The notes below the pieces were generated by a model, which was not told where the DNA came from, did no database searches, and saw only the letters and a list, made by a program, of their open reading frames with translations. A DNA stretch of 64,000 bases from Streptomyces mangrovi. GTDB lineage: Bacteria; Actinomycetota; Actinomycetes; Streptomycetales; Streptomycetaceae. Made by a program: the position numbers and the translations under genes. The stretch spans positions 332,222-396,221 of the forward strand of contig NZ_FOSG01000005.1 of assembly GCF_900114215.1 (NCBI RefSeq). Reading direction: 5' to 3'. This document shows, piece by piece, positions 1-8,220 of this stretch (the first letter of the stretch is position 1; each line of letters opens with the position of its first letter).

Positions 1-9
1 CGCCTCTCC

Positions 10-1674
10 TCAGCCCCGCGTCAGCTTCTTGTAGGTGGTGCGGTGCGGACGGGCGGCGTCCGGGCCGAGCCGCTCGATCTTGTTCTTCTCGTACGACTCG
101 AAGTTGCCCTCGAACCAGAACCACTTGCTCTCGCCCTCGTAGGCGAGGATGTGGGTGGCCACGCGGTCCAGGAACCAGCGGTCGTGGGAGACCACCACGG
201 CGCAGCCGGGGAACTCCAGCAGCGCGTTCTCCAGCGAGGACAGGGTCTCGACGTCGAGGTCGTTGGTCGGCTCGTCGAGCAGGAGCAGGTTGCCGCCCTG
301 CTTGAGGGTGAGCGCCAGGTTCAGGCGGTTGCGCTCACCGCCGGAGAGGACCCCGGCCGGCTTCTGCTGGTCCGGGCCCTTGAAGCCGAACGCGGAGACG
401 TAGGCGCGCGAGGGCATCTCGACCTGGCCGACGTTGATGTAGTCCAGCTCGTCGGAGACGACGGCCCACAGCGTCTTCTTGGGATCGATGTTGGCGCGGG
501 TCTGGTCGACGTAGGAGATCTTGACCGTGTCGCCGACCTTGATGGTGCCGGAGTCCGGCTCCTCCAGGCCCTGGATCATCTTGAACAGCGTGGTCTTGCC
601 CGCGCCGTTGGGGCCGATGACGCCGACGATGCCGTTGCGCGGCAGGGTGAAGGACAGGTCGTCGATGAGGACCTTGTCACCGAACGCCTTGTGCAGGTGT
701 TCGACCTCGACCACGACGTTGCCCAGACGCGGGCCCGGCGGGATCTGGATCTCCTCGAAGTCCAGCTTGCGGGTCTTCTCGGCCTCGGCGGCCATCTCCT
801 CGTAGCGGGTCAGACGCGCCTTGGACTTCGCCTGGCGGCCCTTGGCGTTGGAGCGGACCCACTCCAGCTCCTCCTTGAGGCGCTTCTGCCTCTTGGCGTC
901 CTTCTGCCCCTCGACCTTGAGGCGGCTGGCCTTCTTCTCCAGGTAGGTGGAGTAGTTGCCCTCGTAGGGGTGGGCGCGGCCGCGGTCGAGCTCGAGGATC
1001 CACTCGGCGACGTTGTCCAGGAAGTACCGGTCGTGGGTGATGGCCACGACGGTGCCCTCGTACTTGGCCAGGTGCTGCTCCAGCCACAGCACGGACTCGG
1101 CGTCCAGGTGGTTGGTGGGCTCGTCCAGCAGCAGCAGGTCGGGAGCCTCCAGCAGCAGCTTGCACAGCGCGACGCGGCGCTTCTCACCGCCGGAGAGGTT
1201 GGTGACGGGCCAGTCGCCGGGCGGGCAGCCCAGGGCGTCCATGGCCTGCTCCAGCTGGGCGTCCAGGTCCCAGGCGTTCGCGTGGTCGAGCTGCTCCTGG
1301 AGCTTGCCCATCTCCTCCATCAGCTCGTCGGTGTACTCGGTCGCCATCTGCTCGGCGATCTCGTTGAACCGGTCGAGCTTGCCCTTGATCTCCGCGACGC
1401 CGTCCTGGACGTTCTCCAGCACCGTCTTGGACTCGTCCAGCGGGGGCTCCTGGAGCAGGATGCCGACGCTGTAGCCGGGGGCGAGGAAGGCGTCGCCGTT
1501 GGACGGCTGCTCCAGCCCGGCCATGATCTTCAGCACCGTGGACTTTCCGGCGCCGTTGGGGCCCACGACACCGATCTTCGCTCCGGGCAGGAAGCTCAGC
1601 GTGACGTCGTCGAGAATCACCTTGTCGCCGTGCGCCTTACGCGCCTTGCGCATGGTGTAGATGTACTCAGCCAA
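10..1674 (-). CDS. ettA: Energy-dependent translational throttle protein EttA (ABC-F)
   Basis: This 554-aa protein is a soluble ABC-F ATPase with two ABC domains and no membrane segment. ABC-F proteins of this type bind the ribosomal E site and gate the first elongation steps according to the ATP/ADP ratio. Visible motifs are Walker A GPNGAGKS (residues 38-45) and a second GPNGAGKT near 355, two LSGGE signatures, and two Walker B/D-loop blocks LLLLDEPTNHLD and LLLLDEPTNDLD. The length and the charged arm in the first half fit EttA rather than an antibiotic-resistance ABC-F, although resistance subfamilies share the same motifs. The ATG at 1674 precedes MAEYIYTMRKARK, a typical EttA beginning. 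The gene lies downstream of a surface-protein gene and is separated from it by a hairpin. Confidence 0.93.
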   Translation of the reverse strand: MAEYIYTMRKARKAHGDKVILDDVTLSFLPGAKIGVVGPNGAGKSTVLKIMAGLEQPSNGDAFLAPGYSVGILLQEPPLDESKTVLENVQDGVAEIKGKLDRFNEIAEQMATEYTDELMEEMGKLQEQLDHANAWDLDAQLEQAMDALGCPPGDWPVTNLSGGEKRRVALCKLLLEAPDLLLLDEPTNHLDAESVLWLEQHLAKYEGTVVAITHDRYFLDNVAEWILELDRGRAHPYEGNYSTYLEKKASRLKVEGQKDAKRQKRLKEELEWVRSNAKGRQAKSKARLTRYEEMAAEAEKTRKLDFEEIQIPPGPRLGNVVVEVEHLHKAFGDKVLIDDLSFTLPRNGIVGVIGPNGAGKTTLFKMIQGLEEPDSGTIKVGDTVKISYVDQTRANIDPKKTLWAVVSDELDYINVGQVEMPSRAYVSAFGFKGPDQQKPAGVLSGGERNRLNLALTLKQGGNLLLLDEPTNDLDVETLSSLENALLEFPGCAVVVSHDRWFLDRVATHILAYEGESKWFWFEGNFESYEKNKIERLGPDAARPHRTTYKKLTRG

Positions 1675-1789
1675 GAGAAACCGTCCGGCAATCAGGGAGT
1701 GGGCAGATACACCCCATCTTGCCGCACCCCCGCGCTGGGACGAAAACGAGTAGCGGGGCGACCTGTGTCACGGCCTCGGGCCGTGAAAA

Positions 1790-1828
1790 GGCCGTGTGCC
1801 GCCGCAAGCGGTGCGGCGGCACACGGCC
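1790..1828. terminator. Hairpin terminator between surface-protein gene and ettA
   Basis: A perfect 16-bp inverted repeat (1790-1805 and 1813-1828) with a 7-nt loop lies 70 nt past the stop of the leftward surface-protein gene. It has no T-tract, which is common for high-GC actinobacterial terminators. Confidence 0.75.
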
Positions 1829-1898
1829 GGGTGGTTCAGGTGGTCCGGGCGGATCGGGTGATCACGCCCGGACCGGTGGAGCTGTGCGGAGCGACGAC

Positions 1899-3332
1899 TC
1901 AGTCGCCGGAGCCGGCGGTGGCGGGCTTCTTCTTCCGGAGGAAGAAGACTGCGGCGCCACCGAGGACGACCAGAGCGAGGGCGACGCCCGCGATGATCGG
2001 GGTGGTGCTGCTGCTGCCGGTCTCGGCGAGGTTGCCGTCGGTGTCACCGGTGTCGCCGGTGTCGCCGCCGACGGTGGCCGGGCTGGGCTCGGTGGAGGGC
2101 TCGGGGCTCTCCTCCTCGCCGCCGCCGGTGGTGGTCTCGGTCTCGCAGTCGAGGGTGCCGGTGAAGGTCTCCTCGAAACCGTTCGGACCGGTGATCGTGA
2201 TGTTGTACTCCTGGTCCTCCTGGACCGGGACGGTCACGGTCTCGGAGCCGCCGGCCGGGATCTCGTGCTCCTTGCCCGCGAGGGAGAAGGAGAACGGCTC
2301 GTCACCCTTGTTGGTGGCGGTGACGTCCACGCCGCCCTTGACGCAGTTCTTCTCGGCGGTCACGGCCGGGATCGGACCTTCGTTGGCCCAGGTCGCGGTC
2401 GCGTTGGCGGTGACGCTGGAGCTGCTGGAGCCGGCCAGGATCTGGGTCTGGCTCGGGTTCTTCGGGTTGACGCTGGTGAAGGCGCGGCCCACGGCGACCT
2501 CGGTGTTGGCCTGCGCGGTCAGCGAGGCGGTGCCGGGCTCGGTGCCCTTGGGCACGTCGAAGAAGAGCTGGTCGCCCTGCTTGGCGGTGGTCACCGCGTT
2601 GCCGTCCTTGTCGACGACCGTCACACCCGCGTTCGCGGCCTCCGCGCCCGGCGCGACGTTCACGGTCTGCGCGTTGGTGTTCACGGTGACCGGGCCGAGC
2701 TTCTCGCCGGCCTTGCCGGAGACGGCGGACGGCTCGAGCGTGAGCGAGGCCTTCGGCTCGGCGAGGTTCTCGGCCGACTCGATCAGGTACTCGGCGAGCT
2801 TGTCGGCGTTGTCGTCGTCCGCGTCGACCTTCACGTTGTCGGAGAAGTGCCAGATCGCGATCTGGGTGCCGGCGGCGGCGGTCTTCTCGGTGAGGCGCTC
2901 GGCACCGGCCTTGGTCGCGAGCGCCGTGAGGTCGTTCACCTGCGGGTAGGAGTTCTTCAGGATCCAGAGGATCCTGCCCGCGTTCTCGTTGTTGTGCAGC
3001 GTGGACTCGTCCCAGGAGGCCTCGCGGTACTCAGCGCCCGCGACCGTCCCGCGGCCGACGTCGATGCAGTAGGTCTTCAGGGTGCCGCCACCCTTGACCT
3101 GCAGCTCGAACAGACCGGCAGCGGTGTTACCCGGATTGGGACCGTTGAGGATCTTGACACCGGAACCGATCGTCACACCGGCCTTGGGCAGGGTGGCGAG
3201 TACGCCGCCCTGCTGGTTGTTCTCGTCTGCGACGGCGGTCCCCGCGCCGGCGATCGCTCCTGCCGCCAGCATGCCGGTGGCTATCGCTGCGGCGGCGAAA
3301 CGGGCGGGACCCCGTCCGCGTACAGAAATCAT
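1899..3332 (-). CDS. LAxTG-anchored thioester-domain surface protein
   Basis: This 477-aa secreted protein has an N-terminal signal peptide (cleavage probably after AVA, residue 35), a thioester (TQxA) domain, two Ig-like or repeat regions, a Thr/Glu/Pro-rich stalk, LAETG at residues 435-439, a hydrophobic segment and a KKK tail. In thioester domains a Cys and a Gln form an internal thioester that can bond covalently to host or environmental amines; the likely pair here is Cys89 (TYCID) and Gln157 (GTQIAIW). LAxTG motifs are recognised by class E sortases in Streptomyces, so the protein is expected to be attached to the cell wall. The ligand is unknown. It is monocistronic by position, with a hairpin downstream and a non-coding stretch of 180 nt upstream. 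Confidence 0.88.
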   Translation of the reverse strand: MISVRGRGPARFAAAAIATGMLAAGAIAGAGTAVADENNQQGGVLATLPKAGVTIGSGVKILNGPNPGNTAAGLFELQVKGGGTLKTYCIDVGRGTVAGAEYREASWDESTLHNNENAGRILWILKNSYPQVNDLTALATKAGAERLTEKTAAAGTQIAIWHFSDNVKVDADDDNADKLAEYLIESAENLAEPKASLTLEPSAVSGKAGEKLGPVTVNTNAQTVNVAPGAEAANAGVTVVDKDGNAVTTAKQGDQLFFDVPKGTEPGTASLTAQANTEVAVGRAFTSVNPKNPSQTQILAGSSSSSVTANATATWANEGPIPAVTAEKNCVKGGVDVTATNKGDEPFSFSLAGKEHEIPAGGSETVTVPVQEDQEYNITITGPNGFEETFTGTLDCETETTTGGGEEESPEPSTEPSPATVGGDTGDTGDTDGNLAETGSSSTTPIIAGVALALVVLGGAAVFFLRKKKPATAGSGD

Positions 3333-3513
3333 GGTCTGGTCGTCCCCTCGTCAACCCCCGTGGTCTCAGGGGGTGATCGTAGGGAGCAATCGGAACGCGA
3401 TCCCCAGGAATATCAGACGTTACACACTCCGAGTCCCAATCGTTATCGGAGAATGCCGCAGAGCCGTACTCACCATGACATAGAGGCAGTTACCGGCTGG
3501 TTGTGTGTAAGTT

Positions 3514-3909
3514 TCATGGACCTGCGGCCGGTTCGCCGACGGTCACGGCCCGCACCACGCGGCGGAACGAGGAGGTGCCCCGGGCCAGGTCGTGCCCCAC
3601 CGCCGTGGCCTCGATCTCCGCCGACGTCCAGCGCTTTCCGTCGCGTTCGCCCTGCTGCACTCGCAACCGCCCCTGGACGACCAGGGGTTCGCCGACGGTC
3701 ACGGAGGCGGCCAGGTTCTCCGCGAGCCCCCGGAACGCCCACACCGTGTAGAAGCTGGTGTAGGCGTCCGTCCAGCCGCCCCGCTGCTCGTCGTAGCGCC
3801 GCACCGTGGTGGCCAGCCGCAGCCGGGCCACCGGATGGCCGGACGCCGTCGCCCTGGCCTCCACCGCCGACGCCGCGTTGCCGACCACCGTCACCATCGT
3901 CTCGTTCAT
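3514..3909 (-). CDS. Single-stranded DNA-binding protein, short SsbB-like paralogue
   Basis: This 131-aa OB-fold protein has the SSB core: MVTVVGNAASAVEARATASG, FYTVWAFRGLAENLAASVTVGEPLVV and QGRLRVQQ. The C-terminus ends VGEPAAGP, so the acidic DDDIPF-like tip that recruits partner proteins in the housekeeping SSB is missing. Streptomyces carry a second SSB of this kind, implicated in chromosome segregation during sporulation. A GGGGGAGG ribosome site precedes the ATG at 3909. The gene is leftward and lies just beyond two GTPase genes in the same direction, separated by about 180 nt. SSB membership is firm; its equivalence to SsbB is inferred from the missing tip. Confidence 0.85.
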   Translation of the reverse strand: MNETMVTVVGNAASAVEARATASGHPVARLRLATTVRRYDEQRGGWTDAYTSFYTVWAFRGLAENLAASVTVGEPLVVQGRLRVQQGERDGKRWTSAEIEATAVGHDLARGTSSFRRVVRAVTVGEPAAGP

Positions 3910-4091
3910 CCGGGCCTCCCCCGTTCCCTTCCCGTTCGCTCCCGTACGGGTCGTACGAGCCGTACGGGTCTGATGCTGCCCGCACGGGGCGAAGTCCGCC
4001 GCAGCCTGTGGGGTACCACCGGGTTGTGGACAACCCGGCCACTCGGACGGGTCACCGGGTGGCCGGGCATAGGGGCTCTACGGATCCGGCC

Positions 4092-6053
4092 TCAGGCCCG
4101 GTCCGTGCCGCCCGCCGCGATGACGTACTGCTCGCGCACCTCCCGGTACCGCAGCAGTTCGGCGGCCACCGGTTCCAGCACCCAGGCCTGGCCCCAGCCG
4201 GTCGCCAGCCGCCGCAGTCCGCGCTCCTCCTCCAGCCCGTACGCCCGCGCCGGCCCCCGTGCCGCGATCCGGCAGCACCCGGCCAGCAGCGGACCGCCCA
4301 GCGCGCCGCCCGTCAGCAGCGCCACCGGCAGCCAGACGCCGCCCCACCCGGGCCCTCCGGCGATCAGGTCCACCAGCAGGTACAGGCCGAGCAGTTGGAC
4401 GGCCAGCATCAGCCACTGCGCGCAGGACACCACCGTCCACCAGCGCGGCCTCGGCGGCCGGACCTCGTCGCCGTCGTCCTCGGCCGAGGCGATCGCGTCC
4501 TCCAGCGCCTCCGGCAGCCCCAGCGCGCCGCGCCAGGCCGCGTCCCGCACCGAGCGTGCCCATGGCTGCGGCAGCCCGGCCGACGCCTCCTCGGCCAGCG
4601 CCCGGACCGCCTGCGCCAGTACGGGCCGGGCCACCGCGACCGTCTCCGGCACCCCGTCCCTGTCCCCTTCCCCTGTCCCGTTCCCGTCTCCGTTCCCGTC
4701 TGCGCCACCGGAGGCCGGTCCGGTACCGCGCCCGGCCGCCGGGGCGGCGGCCGTCTCCCCGCGCCCGCGCCGCGTCTCGTACCGGCGCAGCAGCCGCGCC
4801 CAGGGGGTGCCGCAGGCCTGCTCGGCGTGGCGCAGCCAGAGGCGCTCGGCCGTCTGCCCCGCCGCCCACGCGCCCACCGCGCAGGCCAGCCGGTCCTCGA
4901 ACTCCTCGCGCGCCCGCTCGGTCAGCCCGGCCGGGCCCTGCGGGGTGTCGGCCATGTAGACCGGGCGGAGCCGGGCGACCGCACCGTCCACGTCGGCCGA
5001 CAGCCGCAGCGCGGCCGCCCGCCGCCCCGAGACCAACTCGCGCAGCGAGTCCCTCAGTTCGCCGACGCCCTGGCCCGTGAGCGCGGACAGGGCCAGTACG
5101 GTCGCGCCGGGCTCGCCGTGCTCGCCGAGGGCCATGCCGTCCTCGTCCAGCAGCCGCCGCAGGTCGTCCATGACGGTGTCGACGGCGTCGCCCGGCAGCC
5201 GGTCGACCTGGTTGAGCACTACGAACGTCACCTCGGCGTGGCCGGCCAGGGGCCGCAGATAGCGCTCGTGCAGCACCGCGTCCGCGTACTTCTCCGGGTC
5301 GGTCACCCAGACCACCGCGTCCACCAGCCGCAGCATCCGGTCGACCTGCTCGCGGTGGCCGGGGGCGGCGGAGTCGTGGTCGGGCAGGTCGATGAGGACC
5401 AGGCCGCACAGGGCCGGGTCGCGCGGCTGCACCCGGCGCCGGGCCCGGGGCGGCACCCCCATCCGCTCCAGCAGGCCGTCGGCGCCGCTGTCCCACTCGG
5501 TCTCCCAGACGCAGGCGACGGGCACCGAGGTGGTGGGGCGGCGCAGTCCGGTCTCGGAGAGCTGGACCCCGGCGAGCGTGTTGAACAGCATCGACTTGCC
5601 GCTGCCGGTGGCCCCGGCGACGGCGACGGTGGTGTAGGCCCGCGACAGCCTGCCGCGCGCGGTGACCTCGTCCAGGATCCGGCCCGCCTCGGCGAGCACC
5701 TCGCCGTCCAGCCGGGTGCGGGAGAGGCCGACCAGCTCCCGCAGCGCGCGCAGCCGTTCGCGCAGCGCCTCCTCCTCGGTCACGGCGCCCGGCGCGGCGC
5801 CCGGCGCGGCGTACACCCGTGTGCCGCCGGGGCGGCCGCCGCGGGCGCCGTCGAACGGCCCGGCGTCGAAGGGAGCGCCCTCGAACGGCCCGGTGTCGAA
5901 GGGGCCGGCGGGGAAGGGGCCGGCGGAGAACGCCGCTCCCCCGGCCTCCTCCCGCACGCCCCCGCCCCCGTCCGTACGGGCCCTGCGGGCGATCAGCCCG
6001 TCGTCCCAGATCCGGCCGCCGTCGGTGCGGACATCGGTGCCCACCGCGATCAC
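4092..6053 (-). CDS. Membrane-associated YfjP/dynamin-like GTPase
   Basis: This 653-aa P-loop GTPase has G1 AGATGSGKS (residues 146-154), G3 in LIDLPDHDS, and a G4-like NQVD in [12 protein letters not shown] pair of hydrophobic segments near residues 550-610 suggests membrane attachment by a hairpin. The first 90 residues are a low-complexity linker with five closely spaced (G/A)PF units (residues 45-67). The GTG at 6053 overlaps the upstream stop as GTGA with GAGG about 5 nt before it, which argues for translational coupling; GTG at 6044 is the alternative. An uninterrupted frame continues upstream to 7091, but that stretch is antisense-like Arg/Pro/Gly sequence. The cellular role is unknown; a membrane-remodelling or cell-division role is only inference. 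Confidence 0.85.
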   Translation of the reverse strand: MIAVGTDVRTDGGRIWDDGLIARRARTDGGGGVREEAGGAAFSAGPFPAGPFDTGPFEGAPFDAGPFDGARGGRPGGTRVYAAPGAAPGAVTEEEALRERLRALRELVGLSRTRLDGEVLAEAGRILDEVTARGRLSRAYTTVAVAGATGSGKSMLFNTLAGVQLSETGLRRPTTSVPVACVWETEWDSGADGLLERMGVPPRARRRVQPRDPALCGLVLIDLPDHDSAAPGHREQVDRMLRLVDAVVWVTDPEKYADAVLHERYLRPLAGHAEVTFVVLNQVDRLPGDAVDTVMDDLRRLLDEDGMALGEHGEPGATVLALSALTGQGVGELRDSLRELVSGRRAAALRLSADVDGAVARLRPVYMADTPQGPAGLTERAREEFEDRLACAVGAWAAGQTAERLWLRHAEQACGTPWARLLRRYETRRGRGETAAAPAAGRGTGPASGGADGNGDGNGTGEGDRDGVPETVAVARPVLAQAVRALAEEASAGLPQPWARSVRDAAWRGALGLPEALEDAIASAEDDGDEVRPPRPRWWTVVSCAQWLMLAVQLLGLYLLVDLIAGGPGWGGVWLPVALLTGGALGGPLLAGCCRIAARGPARAYGLEEERGLRRLATGWGQAWVLEPVAAELLRYREVREQYVIAAGGTDRA

Positions 6054-7687
6054 CTCTCCCTCTGCAGTACGGACAGTGCGGCGACCAGGGCCACCTGCTG
6101 GTCGGGGGTGGCGTCGAGGTCCCGCAGGGGCGCGAGCCGGTAGCCGCGCTCCCCCCGCAGCACGCGGTCCAGGCAGTCCTCCAACAGCCGCTCGCCGCGC
6201 TCGCGCAGCCGCGCCGCGACGACCGCGCCCAGGGCGCAGGCGAGCGCCTCGTCCGCGCCCCGCGCGCGCCGCCCGCCCAGCAGGGCGGTGGCGAGCAGGG
6301 CCGCGATCTCCTCGGCCGACAGCGGGCAGCCGCTCTCGGCCGCGCGCAGTTCCTCGTCGGCCACCTCCTCCAGGCAGCGCCGCCAGCGCCGCGCCAGGAG
6401 GTCGATCCGCTCGGCGACCAGTTCGTCGGCGCGGCCGCACTCGGGGGCGCCGGGTTCCTGGCGCCAGGCGTCGGCGGCCTGCTCGTCGGCGTCGCCGACG
6501 GCGCCGCGCAGCAGGGCGGACAGTCCGTCGGCGAAGGCGTCCAGGAGTTCGTCGCCGCCGCTGTCCCGGGGGAAGCCGCGCCAGCGGGCGAGGGCCTCGC
6601 CCGCCAGCAGCTCGCCGTCGGCGATCTGCCGCCGCACCCGCGCCCCGGCCCGCTCGTACGCGCCGTCGATGTGGCGCATCAGCCGCAGTACGGCCGCGTG
6701 CTGGGCCGCCGCCGCGCCCGCCAGCCCCGAGACGCGCGAGCGCAGCGAGGCCAGGGCTCCGGTGGCCGTCCGGTCGGCGGCGACCACGCGGGCGGCGGGG
6801 TCCCCGGCGTGGTGGAGCAGCCACTCTCGCAGCCCGGCCACGGCCGTGGCGGGCAGCAGCCCGGAGCCGCCGCGCGCGGATTCGGGCAGCTCGGGAACGG
6901 TGAAGCAGGGCACGTCGCCGAGGCCGGCCCGCGCCAGCAGGGCGGTGTACTGGCGGGAGAGCTCGTCGGCGACCTGGTGGGGCGCCCGGTCCAGCACGGT
7001 GGCCAGCGTCACGTCGTACTCGCGGGCGCTGCGCAGCAGGTGCCAGGGGATCGCGTCGGCGTAGCGGGAGGCGGTGGTGACCAGGATCCACACGTCGGCG
7101 GCGCAGAACAGCTCGGCGGCCAGTTCGCGGTTGGCGGTCACCAGGGAGTCGATGTCGGGCGAGTCCAGCAGGGCCAGCCCCACGGGCACGGCCTCGGCCG
7201 TCTCGACGGCGAGCGCGGGCGGGGCGTCCGCGTCTCCGCCGTCCGCCGGGTGGTCGTCGTCGGGGAGGGCGGGCGGGGTGTCCTGCGCGGCCCGGCAGTC
7301 GTCCCGGCGCGGTGTCCAGACCCGTCTCAGCCGGGGCAGTACGCGGGGCCCGGCGAACCAGTGCTGGTCGGCGGGGTGGCAGACCAGCACGGGGGTGCGC
7401 GTGGTGGGCCGCAGCACTCCCGCGTCGCTGACCCGGCGCCCGACGAGCGAGTTGACCAGGGTGGACTTCCCGGCTCCGGTGGAGCCGCCGACGACGGCGA
7501 GCAGCGGCGCCTCGGGGGCGCGCAGCCGGGGCACCAGGTAGTCGTCGAGCTGGGCGAGCAGCTCGCTGCGGGAGCGGCGGGCGCGCTCGGCCCCGGGCAG
7601 CGGCAGCGGAAAGCGGGCTGCGGCGACGCGGTCACGCAGCGTGGTGAGCGCGTCGAGCAGTTCGGTCCTAGCTTCCAAGATCGCCAC
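6050..7687 (-). CDS. Dynamin-like P-loop GTPase
   Basis: This 545-aa GTPase is paired with the next gene. G1 is GGSTGAGKS (residues 67-75), the switch/G3 element is LLDSPDIDS, and the C-terminal half is alpha-helical and charged without an obvious membrane segment. Two coupled GTPases, one membrane-bound and one soluble, suggest a heteromeric pair as in bacterial dynamin couples, although neither has been identified here as DynA or DynB. The GTG at 7687 is chosen because an AT-rich stretch that looks like a promoter (about 7700-7760) sits directly upstream; an in-frame ATG at 7801 would place that stretch inside the gene. The stop overlaps the next start by GTGA. Confidence 0.8.
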   Translation of the reverse strand: MAILEARTELLDALTTLRDRVAAARFPLPLPGAERARRSRSELLAQLDDYLVPRLRAPEAPLLAVVGGSTGAGKSTLVNSLVGRRVSDAGVLRPTTRTPVLVCHPADQHWFAGPRVLPRLRRVWTPRRDDCRAAQDTPPALPDDDHPADGGDADAPPALAVETAEAVPVGLALLDSPDIDSLVTANRELAAELFCAADVWILVTTASRYADAIPWHLLRSAREYDVTLATVLDRAPHQVADELSRQYTALLARAGLGDVPCFTVPELPESARGGSGLLPATAVAGLREWLLHHAGDPAARVVAADRTATGALASLRSRVSGLAGAAAAQHAAVLRLMRHIDGAYERAGARVRRQIADGELLAGEALARWRGFPRDSGGDELLDAFADGLSALLRGAVGDADEQAADAWRQEPGAPECGRADELVAERIDLLARRWRRCLEEVADEELRAAESGCPLSAEEIAALLATALLGGRRARGADEALACALGAVVAARLRERGERLLEDCLDRVLRGERGYRLAPLRDLDATPDQQVALVAALSVLQRER

Positions 7688-7989
7688 ATGCGCAGAATGC
7701 CCAATTTCGAATGGTTTTTGAAGTGCATTAGGGCTAGAACAGGGTGTTTTGACCCCTGTGGCCCGCGCCGCACCGGGGAGCGGAGGGCATAACGACTGCA
7801 CAACACCCGCCCCACCGGGCGTTCAAACCGATGCATGATTCGTACTCGCCTGCGATTATCGGGACCGCTTCACTGAACCTCCACAGGGTGTCGCGGACGT
7901 GAAGCAACCGGGAGGAAGTGCCCGGGCCCCTATCCTTGTCGCGGCAAGGTCACCCGGGGGCGCTCCGCCGTCCGTCCGCGACCGCTCGA
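7688..7989. other. Intergenic region with AT-rich putative GTPase promoter
   Basis: This 302-nt gap holds the presumed leftward promoter of the GTPase pair. The stretch 7690-7765 is markedly richer in A and T than its surroundings. The remaining 200 nt towards the tRNA show no recognisable gene, although a tRNA promoter is expected just before 7990. Confidence 0.5.
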
Positions 7990-8062
7990 GCCCCCGTAGC
8001 TCAGTGGATAGAGCAGGCGCCTTCTAAGCGCTTGGCCGCAGGTTCGAGTCCTGCCGGGGGCG
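7990..8062 (+). tRNA. tRNA-Arg (anticodon TCT)
   Basis: The 73-nt sequence folds into a full cloverleaf: acceptor GCCCCCG/CGGGGGC, D-stem GCTC/GAGC, anticodon loop CTTCTAA with TCT in the anticodon position, T-arm GCAGG-TTCGAGT-CCTGC, discriminator G. CCA is not encoded. It decodes AGA (and AGG by wobble), rare codons in such a GC-rich genome. tRNA genes are common integration sites, but no repeated 3' end was noticed elsewhere in the window. Confidence 0.95.
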
Positions 8063-8220
8063 CTCACAGCCTTCCGCCGCCGTCCGGTCCGCCGGGCGGC
8101 GCGCGCGTCCCCACCCCCTCGTGCCGCACGCCGTGCCGCACCCGCCCGGCGAGGCCGCATAGCGGGACAAAGAGCCGTATGGGTTGAGAGCTGGTTGAAT
8201 ATCGCACCATCCTTGTTCCC

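Noticed and set aside
1719..6143. Rightward open frame of over 1400 codons
   Set aside because: It crosses several well-supported leftward genes and has shadow composition with no recognisable domain.
6054..7091. Upstream in-frame extension of the second GTPase to 999 residues
   Set aside because: The extension is antisense to, or in another frame of, the first GTPase gene and is Arg/Pro/Gly-rich without family similarity; the GTGA overlap at 6053 marks the real start.
7990..8062. tRNA-Arg as an attachment site for the island
   Set aside because: No repeated tRNA 3' end was noticed near the island edges, and an ordinary-looking gene separates the tRNA from it.
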